From NCBI GenBank assembly GCA_043746815.1, contig JAYTQG010000041.1, positions 1 to 28,227 of the forward strand: DNA of 28,227 nucleotides, in the 5' to 3' direction. The notes beneath the pieces are model-generated. The model ran no database searches, was not told where the DNA came from, and saw only the letters and a list, made by a program, of their open reading frames with translations. Source of the DNA: JAYTQG01 sp043746815 (GTDB lineage: Bacteria; Actinomycetota; Thermoleophilia; Miltoncostaeales; Miltoncostaeaceae). A program made the position numbers and the translations under genes. Shown piece by piece: positions 6,963-14,735 of the stretch (position 1 is its first letter; every line of letters starts with the position of its first letter).

Positions 6963-7901
6963 ATGAAACCCATGAAGTACTCCGCGCTTGCCGTCCTGTC
7001 AGCGGCTGCCCTTGTCGCCGGCTGTGGCGGCGGTAGTGACAAGAAGACCGGCGGCTCAGGCGAGCCGACGAGCACCGACCCGATTGCGCTCCTCAAGAGC
7101 GTGAACACGAAGGTCGACAACCAACAGCCCGTGAAGGTGGATCTCAACATGACGCTCTCCGCGTCCGAGAAGCCCACGAACCCGCAGCTCGCGACATTCC
7201 TCGACAAGCCGATCACGATCAAGCTCTCCGGCCCGAGCGACACGAAAAACAAGAAGACGGACCTCACGTTCTCGGTCGTTGCTGGCCCCGTGAACGTCAG
7301 TGGGGAAATCCGCCAGGTTGGCGAAGACGGCTTCGTCGCGGTCAACAACAAGTGGTACAAGCTTGACCCCGGCACCCTTTCGGGCAAGTCCACGACCGAT
7401 GCGAGTTCCAAGCTGGACACGCAGAAGTTGTTGGACGCCGTTGGCGACCCGGCCAAGCTCATCAAGAACGCGAAGGTTGACGGCGTCGAGGACATTGGCG
7501 GTATCAAGTCCGACCATGTCTCCGGCGACATCGATATCGCAGAACTTCTTGCTGCCGCGGGACGTGTCGCTGATGCTTCGGGCCAGAGTTCGAATACCAG
7601 CGTCGAGCAGCTCAAAACGGCGAGCGAGCAGCTCAAGAAGTACATCGACAACGCCAAGATGGACGTCTGGATTGGTCAGAGCGACCACCAGTTGCACCGG
7701 GCGAAGCTGGACACCGCGATCAAACTGGACGACGCAACCGCGAAGCAAGCGGGCCTTAAGGGCGCCGCGCTGACGATCGACATTCAGTCGGTCCCAACGA
7801 CCACCCCAACGGTGACGGCTCCGACGGACACGTCACCCATCTCGGACCTCACATCCAACCTTGGCAGCCTGCTCTCGGGCCTCGGCGGTTCGACCCCGTA
7901 G
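6963..7901 (+). CDS. LppX/LprAFG-like lipoprotein
   Basis: A 312-residue exported lipoprotein: signal peptide MKPMKYSALAVLSAAALVAGC with the lipobox VAGC, then a Gly/Ser-rich spacer and a beta-rich domain of the LppX/LprAFG (LolA-like) fold. Features are repeated amphipathic strands such as VKVDLNMTLSAS, VNNKWYKLDP and MDVWIGQSDHQLHRAKLD, and a C-terminal Thr/Pro and Ser/Gly tail. Relatives in mycobacteria bind lipids between membrane and cell wall. A binding role here is inference from fold only. Start: the ATG at 6963 is six bases after GAGGGA (6951-6956); an in-frame ATG at 6957 abuts that Shine-Dalgarno. It appears monocistronic and is followed by a GC-rich hairpin. Confidence 0.68.
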   Translation: MKPMKYSALAVLSAAALVAGCGGGSDKKTGGSGEPTSTDPIALLKSVNTKVDNQQPVKVDLNMTLSASEKPTNPQLATFLDKPITIKLSGPSDTKNKKTDLTFSVVAGPVNVSGEIRQVGEDGFVAVNNKWYKLDPGTLSGKSTTDASSKLDTQKLLDAVGDPAKLIKNAKVDGVEDIGGIKSDHVSGDIDIAELLAAAGRVADASGQSSNTSVEQLKTASEQLKKYIDNAKMDVWIGQSDHQLHRAKLDTAIKLDDATAKQAGLKGAALTIDIQSVPTTTPTVTAPTDTSPISDLTSNLGSLLSGLGGSTP

Positions 7902-7918
7902 CTGTGTTGATTGTGATT

Positions 7919-7948
7919 CGGGGCGGGTGCTGCACGCTGCCCGCCCCG
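7919..7948 (+). terminator. GC-rich terminator-like hairpin
   Basis: A perfect 9-bp stem, CGGGGCGGG (7919-7927) with CCCGCCCCG (7940-7948), and a 12-base loop begin 18 bases after the lipoprotein stop. There is no T-tract, as is common for actinobacterial terminators. Confidence 0.6.
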
Positions 7949-8037
7949 ACGTCGCGATGAGGAGGCGTCTCCGCGTGGGGACTTGGTAGCGTTTCGGGCC
8001 CACGAAGGGTACGCACCTACGCCGACAGGGAGCCGTC

Positions 8038-8958
8038 ATGGCGGATTTCGACGACAACGTTGAGCTTGACACCTCGCAAATCGAAGACACGCGAGGCCAA
8101 GGCGGAGGCGGTGGGGGCTTCGGTGGTGGTCGCGGCCTTGCCGTCGGTGGCGGCGGACTCGGGATCGTCGGCATCATCATCGCGCTCGTCGTGCAGAGCC
8201 TTGGTGGCGGGGGACTCGGAGGGGCACTCAGCAACCTCCAGAACCAGACCGCCGGAGGGAACATCGCAAAGCCGGTCCCACAGACTGCGGATCTGGCGAC
8301 CTGTAAGACCGGTGCCGACGCGAACGCGCGCGAGGACTGCCGCATCGTCGGCTACGTGAACTCGATCCAGCGCTACTGGTACGGCGAGTTCAAGGCCAGC
8401 GGTTTGAAGTACCAGCTCTCCCCGACGCGGTTTTTCACCGACCAGGTCAATACGGGATGCGGCGCGGCGTCGGCGGACTCCGGACCCTTCTACTGCCCGC
8501 CGGACAAGAAGGTCTACATCGATCTTGGTTTCTTCGACCAGCTCCGTACGAAGTTCGGGGCGAATGGTGGGCCCTTCGCCCAGGCCTACGTCATCGCGCA
8601 CGAATACGGCCACCACGTGCAGGACCAGCTCGGCGTCCTCGACACCATCGGGAACGACCGTCAGGGGCCACAGAGCAAAGCCGTGCGGTCGGAGCTGCAA
8701 GCCGACTGCTACGCCGGGGCCTGGGCCAAGCATGCCGCGGAGACGGGCTTCCTCACCAAGGTCACCGACGCAGACATCGCGGATGGGCTTGATGCTGCTG
8801 CCGCCGTCGGTGATGACCGGATCCAAAAGAAGTTCCAAGGACGGGTCAACCAGGAGGGCTGGACACACGGGTCGGCCGCCAGCCGGAAGCAGTGGTTCAC
8901 GATTGGCTTCACAAGCGGGGATCCGAACGCCTGCACTACCTTTGAGGGGCGGATCTAA
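8038..8958 (+). CDS. YpfJ-family neutral zinc metallopeptidase (membrane-anchored)
   Basis: A 306-residue protein of the neutral zinc metallopeptidase (YpfJ-like) family. A Gly-rich N-terminal stretch is followed by one membrane segment (GLGIVGIIIALVVQSL, about residues 41-56) and an extracytoplasmic catalytic domain. The zinc site is IAHEYGHHVQ (about residues 187-196, HExxH), with the probable third ligand in SELQADCYAGAW downstream; both are hallmarks of the family. It also keeps the closing block QRKKFQGRVNQ-like and TCxxFEG elements. The substrate of this widespread family is not known. The ATG at 8038 lies 89 bases after the hairpin, so it probably has its own promoter. The allantoate amidohydrolase gene starts only 28 bases downstream. 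Confidence 0.88.
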   Translation: MADFDDNVELDTSQIEDTRGQGGGGGGFGGGRGLAVGGGGLGIVGIIIALVVQSLGGGGLGGALSNLQNQTAGGNIAKPVPQTADLATCKTGADANAREDCRIVGYVNSIQRYWYGEFKASGLKYQLSPTRFFTDQVNTGCGAASADSGPFYCPPDKKVYIDLGFFDQLRTKFGANGGPFAQAYVIAHEYGHHVQDQLGVLDTIGNDRQGPQSKAVRSELQADCYAGAWAKHAAETGFLTKVTDADIADGLDAAAAVGDDRIQKKFQGRVNQEGWTHGSAASRKQWFTIGFTSGDPNACTTFEGRI

Positions 8959-8986
8959 ACGTCCAGTCTCGGGCGCGTGACGACGG

Positions 8987-10222
8987 ATGGATGAGGCCCG
9001 TGCCGAGCGTGTGATGGTCCGGGCCGAGGCCCTCGCCCAGTGCAGCGAGGACGTCGGCCAGATCACCCGGCCCTACGGGACTCCATCCATGATGGAGGCA
9101 GTCGCCCTCACCCGGGGCTGGATGGACGCCGCGGGCATGTCGACGCGCGTCGACGCCGTCGGCAACCTGCTCGGCCGATACGACGCTCATCGTCCGGGCG
9201 CGCCGAGCCTTGTACTGGGGTCGCACTTGGATTCTGTTCGCAACGGCGGTCGCTACGACGGCCCCCTCGGGGTTCTCGTCGCAACTGCCGTCGTCGAGGA
9301 GCTCCACCGGCAGGGGCTCCGCCTTCCGATTGCCATCGAGGTCGTTGCCTGGGCGGATGAGGAGGGACTTCGGTTTCCGACGGCCTACCTTGGGAGTCGG
9401 GCGTACGTCGGAGCATTTGAGCCCGCATTGCTCGACCTTCTCGACGCGGATGGGGTCTCACTGGCTGCAGCGATGCGCGCGATCGGCGGCGATCCGGACG
9501 CCTTCCAGTCCGCCCGCCGGGATGTTTCTGACCTCCTTGGCTACGTTGAGGTGCACATCGAGCAGGGGCCAGTCTTGGAGGGCCTTGGTCTCCCGGTCGG
9601 CGTCGTGACATCGATTGCTGGCCAGACTCGCGGTGTCGCGACATTCACCGGACGCGCGGGCCACGCGGGCACCACGCCAGGGGCCAGCCGCCAAGATGCG
9701 CTTGCGGCTGCAGCCGAATGGGTGCTCGCCATCGAGGGGCTCATTTCCGACGGTGAGTCGCTTGTCGCAACGGTTGGACGTCTCGACGTCAGCCCGAATG
9801 CCGGCAACGTGATCCCTGGCGAGGTTGCCGCGAGTTTCGACATTCGTGGCCCGAACGACCAAGCGCGCATGGCGGCCGTCGCAGCTGCCCACGCCTCCGC
9901 CGAGCGCATTGGTCGACAACGGCGGATCGCGCTGGACTGGCGCATCGGCCTGGACGAGGTCGCCGTGCCCTTCTCGGCGGTGCTCACCGATGATCTGGAG
10001 CGGGCGGTGACCGAGGTGAGCGGGAACGTCGTGCGCCTGCCGAGTGGCGCCGGACACGACGCAGCGATGTTGGCCCGGATCACCGATGTGGCGATGCTCT
10101 TCGTTCGCTGCGCCGGGGGGCTCAGCCACCACCCCGACGAGTCGGTGGCGGTGGATGACGTGGCCGTTGCGATTGACGTGCTCGACCGCCTTGTCGGTCG
10201 GTTGGAGGCTCGGCATGGCTGA
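8987..10222 (+). CDS. allC: Allantoate amidohydrolase (M20 family)
   Basis: A 411-residue dimetal amidohydrolase of the allantoate/N-carbamoyl amino acid hydrolase group. It converts allantoate to (S)-ureidoglycine, ammonia and CO2 in the cytoplasm. Metal and catalytic residues can be seen: His80 in GSHLDS, Asp91 in RYDGPLG, the Glu125-Glu126 pair in WADEEGLRF, His190 in VEVHIEQGP, and His381/382 in LSHHPDE. The DEEGLRF form of the Glu motif is that of allantoate hydrolases, in contrast to EEPTRFG in the fourth gene of this cluster. N-carbamoyl amino acid hydrolase is the main alternative, but the neighbouring allantoinase and AllE argue for allantoate. The stop codon overlaps the allantoinase start by 8 bases. 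Confidence 0.85.
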   Translation: MDEARAERVMVRAEALAQCSEDVGQITRPYGTPSMMEAVALTRGWMDAAGMSTRVDAVGNLLGRYDAHRPGAPSLVLGSHLDSVRNGGRYDGPLGVLVATAVVEELHRQGLRLPIAIEVVAWADEEGLRFPTAYLGSRAYVGAFEPALLDLLDADGVSLAAAMRAIGGDPDAFQSARRDVSDLLGYVEVHIEQGPVLEGLGLPVGVVTSIAGQTRGVATFTGRAGHAGTTPGASRQDALAAAAEWVLAIEGLISDGESLVATVGRLDVSPNAGNVIPGEVAASFDIRGPNDQARMAAVAAAHASAERIGRQRRIALDWRIGLDEVAVPFSAVLTDDLERAVTEVSGNVVRLPSGAGHDAAMLARITDVAMLFVRCAGGLSHHPDESVAVDDVAVAIDVLDRLVGRLEARHG

Positions 10223-11588
10223 GCACGAGACCGTCATTCGGAACGCAGCGATTGTGACGACAGACGCGGTCATCCGAGGGGACCTCGCGATCTCGGAGGG
10301 GGCGTTCACCGTTGTCGGTGGCGCCGTCAATGGTTCGACTGTCCACGAGATCGACGCGACCGGGCTGGTCGCGTTCCCAGGGTGTGTCGATTCCCATGTG
10401 CACTTCAACCAGCCGGGGCGGACGGACTGGGAAGGGTTCGCGAGTGGGAGCCTCGCGCTCGCGGCGGGGGGTGCGACGACCTTCGTTGACATGCCGCTCA
10501 ACAGTGATCCGCCGCTCCTCACCGGACAGGATTTCGACAACAAACTGGCGGCAGCCACGGGCAAATGTCGCATCGACTTTGGCTTCTGGGGTGGGCTGGT
10601 CGAGGGCAGCCAACGCACGATGTCTGAGCTTGCCGAGCGCGGAGTCATTGGCTTTAAGGGGTTCATGTGTGATTCAGGGATCCCTGAATTCCCCCGCGTC
10701 GACGACCACACGCTCTACGAGGGCATGAAGATCGCCGCGGACCTCGGATTGCCGATACTCCTCCACGCCGAGAACGAGGAGATCACCCGCGAGCTAACCC
10801 GGGTCGCCCGAGAAGAAGGACGCATCCACGAGATGCGTGACTTTCTCGCGACGCGCCCGATCATCGCGGAAGTCGAGGCGATCCAGCGGGCGATCCTCTT
10901 TGCCAACGACACCGGCTGCACGCTTCACATCGTCCACGTGTCGAGCGCCCAGGGGGCCCGAGCGGTGCTCGACGCCCAGAGCCACGGGGTGGACGTCTCC
11001 CTTGAGACCTGCCCGCAGTACCTCCTCTTGGACGAGGAGGACCTGGAGCGACTCGGTGCGCACGCCAAGGCCGGACCTCCGCCGCGCGGCGGTGCCGACC
11101 AGACGACGCTCTGGGAGATGGTCCTCGATGGCCGCATTCCAATGGTGGTTTCAGACCACTCGCCCGCGTCACCCGATCTCAAGGCCGGGCGTCCGCTCCT
11201 CGACTGCTGGGGTGGTATCTCCGGCTGCCAGTCGACGTTGCAACTCATGCTCGAATACGGACATTCCCGCCGCGCCATGCCACTCGACGCAATTGGCCGA
11301 GCCCTCTCCGGAAATGTCGCTGAACGCTTCTGCCTGCCCGAAAAGGGTCGGATCGAGGTTGGGTACGACGCCGACCTGGCACTGGTTGATGCCACTCACG
11401 TTGCTCCACTCTCACTCGAGACACTTCACTACCGACACCAGCAGAGCGCATACCTCGGAATGCCGCACCGTGGACGAATCGCGCGTACGATTCTGCGCGG
11501 CCAGACGGCCATCGCGGACGAGACCGGGACCAGTGGTTCGCCCGGCGGCCAGCTGATTCGCCCGCGCGGCCGCCACTTGTCTGGTTGA
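10215..11588 (+). CDS. allB: Allantoinase
   Basis: A 457-residue cyclic amidohydrolase that opens the hydantoin ring of allantoin to give allantoate, the entry step of the cluster. The amidohydrolase-superfamily metal site is complete: His61 and His63 in DSHVHFNQPG, the carboxylated Lys148 in GFKGFMCDSG, His184 in LLHAENEE, His241 in HIVHVSSA, and Asp314 in VVSDHSPAS. The short HFNQPGRTDWEG and KGFMCDSG blocks are typical of allantoinases and not of dihydropyrimidinases. I start at the ATG at 10215, which overlaps the end of allC and matches the family N-terminus. A longer frame upstream only shadows allC. A 61-base gap separates it from allE. Confidence 0.93.
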   Translation: MAEHETVIRNAAIVTTDAVIRGDLAISEGAFTVVGGAVNGSTVHEIDATGLVAFPGCVDSHVHFNQPGRTDWEGFASGSLALAAGGATTFVDMPLNSDPPLLTGQDFDNKLAAATGKCRIDFGFWGGLVEGSQRTMSELAERGVIGFKGFMCDSGIPEFPRVDDHTLYEGMKIAADLGLPILLHAENEEITRELTRVAREEGRIHEMRDFLATRPIIAEVEAIQRAILFANDTGCTLHIVHVSSAQGARAVLDAQSHGVDVSLETCPQYLLLDEEDLERLGAHAKAGPPPRGGADQTTLWEMVLDGRIPMVVSDHSPASPDLKAGRPLLDCWGGISGCQSTLQLMLEYGHSRRAMPLDAIGRALSGNVAERFCLPEKGRIEVGYDADLALVDATHVAPLSLETLHYRHQQSAYLGMPHRGRIARTILRGQTAIADETGTSGSPGGQLIRPRGRHLSG

Positions 11589-11649
11589 CTGACAACCGCC
11601 GACTTGGTTCTATGTCGAGCGGCCCGCCGATTACTTCCAAGGACGCCAC

Positions 11650-12399
11650 GTGACCTACCCGCTCGGGACCACCCGCAGCGCCATTCGATCCGACCACGCA
11701 GTCATCACGCCCGACTCCTACGTTCGCTCGCCGTTGCCGGGTTGGGAGCGCACGACCTCAGTGGTGCTGATCTCACCCCGAATGGGTGCGCAGTTCAGTC
11801 AGTTTTGGGCCGATATGGAGCCAGGGGCCACCGGAGGCGCTGCCGCGCCAAACGTTGAGCGATTCATCTGGGTCGCTGAGGGAGCCGTCGAGCTGACCCT
11901 CGACGGGAGTGAGGAGTCGCTGCGAGCGGGCTCCTACGCCTGGTTGCCGCCCGGCTCGACTGCCGTGCTCGGCTCGCCCGCAGGCGCCAAGGTCATGGTC
12001 ATCGACAAGCCGTACGTTCGTCTCACGGACACGTCACCGGCGGACGCGATCGTCGGGCACGAATCCACCGTCGAGTCGGCACCGCTGCTTGGTGATCAGG
12101 ACGTCCAAGTCCAGATGCTGATTCCCGAGGCGCCTGCGCACGATATGGCCGTTAACACGATGAGCTTTGTGGTTGGCGCGACCCTCCCGTTCGTCGAGGT
12201 CCACTCGATGGAACATGGCTTGCTGATACTGGAAGGGACGATGGTCTATCGCCTGGGCGACGAGTGGCACCACCTCCAAGCGGGTGATGTTGTCTACATG
12301 GCCCCGTACTGCCCGCAGTGGGGGGTCGCCTACGGCAAGACGCCCGCCAAGTACCTCATCTACAAGGACTGGAACCGCGACCCACTTCTGCAGCCATGA
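11650..12399 (+). CDS. allE: (S)-Ureidoglycine aminohydrolase, bicupin
   Basis: A 249-residue bicupin protein. AllE/UGlyAH removes ammonia from unstable (S)-ureidoglycine to give (S)-ureidoglycolate with the correct stereochemistry. The C-terminal cupin carries the manganese site: Glu183, His185 and His189 in FVEVHSMEHG, and Gln223 in YCPQWG. These match the Glu/His/His/Gln ligand set known for plant and E. coli enzymes. The N-terminal cupin (about residues 50-120) lacks such ligands, as expected. The start is the GTG at 11650 with AAGGA six bases upstream. Its stop overlaps the next start in an ATGA configuration, so the last two steps are translationally coupled. Confidence 0.92.
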   Translation: MTYPLGTTRSAIRSDHAVITPDSYVRSPLPGWERTTSVVLISPRMGAQFSQFWADMEPGATGGAAAPNVERFIWVAEGAVELTLDGSEESLRAGSYAWLPPGSTAVLGSPAGAKVMVIDKPYVRLTDTSPADAIVGHESTVESAPLLGDQDVQVQMLIPEAPAHDMAVNTMSFVVGATLPFVEVHSMEHGLLILEGTMVYRLGDEWHHLQAGDVVYMAPYCPQWGVAYGKTPAKYLIYKDWNRDPLLQP

Positions 12400-13640
12400 A
12401 GGTCTCAGTCGACGGTGATCGCTTGTCCACCGAGATCGGGACCCTCGCTCACATCTCCTCCGATCCATACCCCGCGGTCACCCGCGTGCTCTTCTCCGGG
12501 CCTGACATGGCGGCGAGGGCCTGGTTCACCGAACGCTGCCAAGACGCTGGCCTCTCGGTTCGGGCAGACGGCATTGGAAACCTCTTCGCCCGTTGGGAGG
12601 GCAGCGATCCTCACCTCCCTGCCGTCGCGACCGGCTCCCACACCGACGCGATCCCGCTTGCTGGACAGTTCGACGGGGTCGTGGGCGTGCTGGGCGGCCT
12701 CGAAGCTATCCGTTCGCTGAAGGCAGCGGGGCACCGGCCGCGTCGTTCCATCGAACTGGTGATGTTCACGGCTGAAGAGCCGACGCGGTTTGGCATCGGC
12801 TGCATCGGTAGTCGAATCATGGCGAGCAGCCTCAACGTCGATCAGCTCGACCTGATCCGCGACGCGCAAGGGATGACCCTCGCCGAGGCAGCGTCCGCAG
12901 CCGGGTACACCGGAGAGACGGCATCTGCCCAGCTCCCGAACAACCACTACGCGGCGTTCGTGGAACTCCATATCGAGCAGGGGCCGCGCTTGGAAGCGTC
13001 GGGTCGGCCAATCGGCCTGGTGACCGCCATCGCAGCCCCGTCGACACTCCACGTCACCTTCAAGGGCCCGGGTGGGCACGCGGGTGCGGTCCTCATGTCA
13101 GAACGCCACGATCCAATGCTCGCCGCCGCTGAAACCATGCTTGCCGTCGACCGGGCCGCCCGCAGTTCGGGTTCTCCGGACACCGTTGCGACGTGTGGGT
13201 TCGTTGAGGTCAGTCCGGGTGCGGTGAACAGCATTCCCCGCGAGGTTGGGCTGCTGATCGACGTCCGGGATATCGACGGTGCACGCAGGGATGGCGTTCT
13301 GGCCCAGATTCGCTCCGCCGCGAGGGACGCCGCCGAGCGACACGGGGTCCAATTCGACGACGAACTCCTCAACGCCGACCCACCTGCGCAATGCGACAAG
13401 GAAATCCTGGCCGCCTCCACCGCAGTCTGCGCGATGCTCGGCCTTGAGAGCGAGCGGATGATCAGTCGTGCCTACCACGACTCCCTCTTTATGGCCCGAG
13501 TCTGTCCGACGGCGATGATCTTCATTCCAAGCCGCGGAGGCGTAAGCCACCGCCCCGACGAGTACTCCTCTCCGGAGCAAATTCGACAGGGGGTGGAGGT
13601 TCTGGCGGGAACGCTTCAGCGCCTGTCTGAATCGGCCTGA
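12396..13640 (+). CDS. uah: Ureidoglycolate amidohydrolase (UAH-like, M20 family)
   Basis: A 414-residue paralogue of the first gene of the cluster. Ligand motifs are His82 in GSHTDA, Asp93 in QFDGVVG, Glu127-Glu128 in FTAEEPTRFG, then VELHIEQGP and a C-terminal SHRPDEYS. The block EEPTRFGIGCIGSR with TGSHTDAIPLAGQFDGVVGVLG is the form found in plant ureidoglycolate amidohydrolase, which releases glyoxylate, two ammonia and CO2 from (S)-ureidoglycolate. It differs from the DEEG form of allantoate hydrolases. With AllB, AllC and AllE upstream, this completes a urea-free route. The ATG at 12396 overlaps the allE stop. A second allantoate or carbamoyl-amino-acid hydrolase is the alternative; assay would settle it. 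Confidence 0.8.
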   Translation: MKVSVDGDRLSTEIGTLAHISSDPYPAVTRVLFSGPDMAARAWFTERCQDAGLSVRADGIGNLFARWEGSDPHLPAVATGSHTDAIPLAGQFDGVVGVLGGLEAIRSLKAAGHRPRRSIELVMFTAEEPTRFGIGCIGSRIMASSLNVDQLDLIRDAQGMTLAEAASAAGYTGETASAQLPNNHYAAFVELHIEQGPRLEASGRPIGLVTAIAAPSTLHVTFKGPGGHAGAVLMSERHDPMLAAAETMLAVDRAARSSGSPDTVATCGFVEVSPGAVNSIPREVGLLIDVRDIDGARRDGVLAQIRSAARDAAERHGVQFDDELLNADPPAQCDKEILAASTAVCAMLGLESERMISRAYHDSLFMARVCPTAMIFIPSRGGVSHRPDEYSSPEQIRQGVEVLAGTLQRLSESA

Positions 13641-13646
13641 ATCCGC

Positions 13647-13660
13647 GCCCCGTCAGGGGC
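13647..13660. terminator. Small GC hairpin between convergent genes
   Basis: GCCCC-GTCA-GGGGC, a perfect 5-bp stem with a 4-base loop, begins 6 bases after the ureidoglycolate amidohydrolase stop and before the convergent regulator gene. There is no T-tract; the call is weak and rests on position. Confidence 0.3.
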
Positions 13661-13760
13661 CACCCCGGACCACCTCCCGGTTTCAGCGTAGACGGGAATG
13701 TGGGTCGTCGCTCGTCGTCGCGGTGACAACTCTGTGACGGCTGCTTTTCAGTGGACGCCG

Positions 13761-14510
13761 CTACGACTCGAAGGCCGTCCACGGCGCGATGGTGCGTTTC
13801 CTTCGTTGGCGCCCTCTCGGTCTGGCCGCGTCAATCTCTTCGTAAAGAACCCACACGTGAACGGTCGCAGCGCGCCGAGCATCCCCTGGCGCGCCCGCCT
13901 TGATCGCGTCGATCATCGCCTGATGTCCATCGACTGACCGCTTCGGTGCGCCCGGCAGTGCAAGCGTGCGGCGGCGAAACTCCGTCAATTCGGTCGCCAG
14001 CGCCTCGTAAAGCCGAAGCAGGAGCGGGTTACGGCTCGCCTCAATAACCGCGGCGTGGAACCGCGAGTCGGTCGCCACGACTTCGTCCAAGTCAGCCGCG
14101 TCTGCCGCCTCCTGGTGGGCACCATTTAGGCGCTCTAACGCGCGGAGTTCAGCTGCCGTCGCTCGGCTGGCCGCGAGCGCCGCAGCGGTCGACTCGATCG
14201 ACAGCCGAACCTCGACCAAGTCGATGATCTCGATTCCGTGATCCGCAATCCAGTTGGAGAACATCGCACGAGACGGGTCCGTCCCTGCGCGCACGAACGT
14301 TCCCCGTCCTCGGACCACCTCAACCACGCCCAGGACCTGCAGTTTCTGGAGCGCTTCGCGAACAGAGGTCCGACCGACGGCCAGTTGGCGGGCAAGTTCT
14401 GGCTCCGCGGGAAGCTGCTCACCACTTGCGAAGCGGCCCTCCCGGACACCCTCCATAATCGTGTCGGCGATCATGTCGGCGAGGCGTCGCTTAGGAATTG
14501 CGTCGAGCAC
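13761..14510 (-). CDS. GntR-family transcriptional regulator, FadR/FCD type
   Basis: A 249-residue regulator. Residues 8 to about 75 are a GntR winged helix-turn-helix (LAVGRTSVREALQKLQVLG recognition region, wing GRGTFVRAG). Residues about 95-225 are an all-helical FCD ligand domain with metal-binding positions in DSRFHAAVIEAS, DGHQAMIDAI and TVHVWVLYEE. A basic tail (RPRGRQRRKR) ends it. FCD regulators usually sense small carboxylates. Its place between the ureide enzymes and the divergent ABC importer suggests that it controls one or both, with allantoate, ureidoglycolate or glyoxylate as possible ligand; that is inference. The start is the GTG at 14510. Candidate operators lie at 14568-14578 and 14665-14675. 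Confidence 0.88.
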   Translation of the reverse strand: MLDAIPKRRLADMIADTIMEGVREGRFASGEQLPAEPELARQLAVGRTSVREALQKLQVLGVVEVVRGRGTFVRAGTDPSRAMFSNWIADHGIEIIDLVEVRLSIESTAAALAASRATAAELRALERLNGAHQEAADAADLDEVVATDSRFHAAVIEASRNPLLLRLYEALATELTEFRRRTLALPGAPKRSVDGHQAMIDAIKAGAPGDARRAATVHVWVLYEEIDAARPRGRQRRKRTIAPWTAFES

Positions 14511-14550
14511 GTTCGGAACCGTATCTGTTCGGGGTAGGGAATCCGACGCG

Positions 14551-14578
14551 GTTCAGTTGAACAGGATTTGACCGTCAA
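14551..14578. promoter_or_regulatory. Candidate GntR operator, palindromes upstream of the regulator
   Basis: TTGACCGTCAA (14568-14578) is a perfect palindrome around one base. A second perfect palindrome, GTTCAGTTGAAC (14551-14562), lies about 16 bp away. Both are 40-70 bases upstream of the gntR start. The first resembles 14665-14675 in 9 of 11 positions. FCD-type regulators bind short palindromes of about this size. Confidence 0.4.
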
Positions 14579-14664
14579 TCGTTGTCCGCAAGTCCAAATC
14601 TCTCCGCGTTCTTCCGGTGGCAGAATCTCTGCGCCAGCCGGTCACCATGCGGTCAGTCATCAGG

Positions 14665-14675
14665 TTGACAGACAA
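14665..14675. promoter_or_regulatory. Second candidate GntR operator with TTGACA hexamer
   Basis: TTGACAGACAA is 9/11 identical to the palindrome at 14568-14578. Its first six bases, TTGACA, are a consensus -35 hexamer oriented towards the binding-protein gene; the matching -10 position (14688-14693) is poor. Binding here would block transcription of the importer. Confidence 0.38.
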
Positions 14676-14735
14676 GTATGCTCCGGCTGGCATTGATCAA
14701 CTGCTTGATGTCCATGCACCGGAAAAGGGGGGATC

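Noticed and set aside
5600..7657. Very long open frame on the minus strand opposite serS and the lipoprotein gene
   Set aside because: It is antisense to two clearly real genes, has a Ser/Arg-rich composition and no domain. High GC keeps such shadow frames open.
8017..9066. A 349-codon minus-strand frame opposite the metallopeptidase
   Set aside because: Shadow of the HExxH metallopeptidase and the start of allC; no recognisable domain.
9615..10222. Allantoinase beginning upstream at 10044
   Set aside because: The extra N-terminal part only reads allC in another frame. The ATG at 10215 aligns with the family start and overlaps the allC stop in the usual way.
8987..13640. Urate oxidase, HIU hydrolase or OHCU decarboxylase within the ureide cluster
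   Set aside because: All reading frames in this stretch are accounted for by the four assigned genes; none shows these families' motifs.
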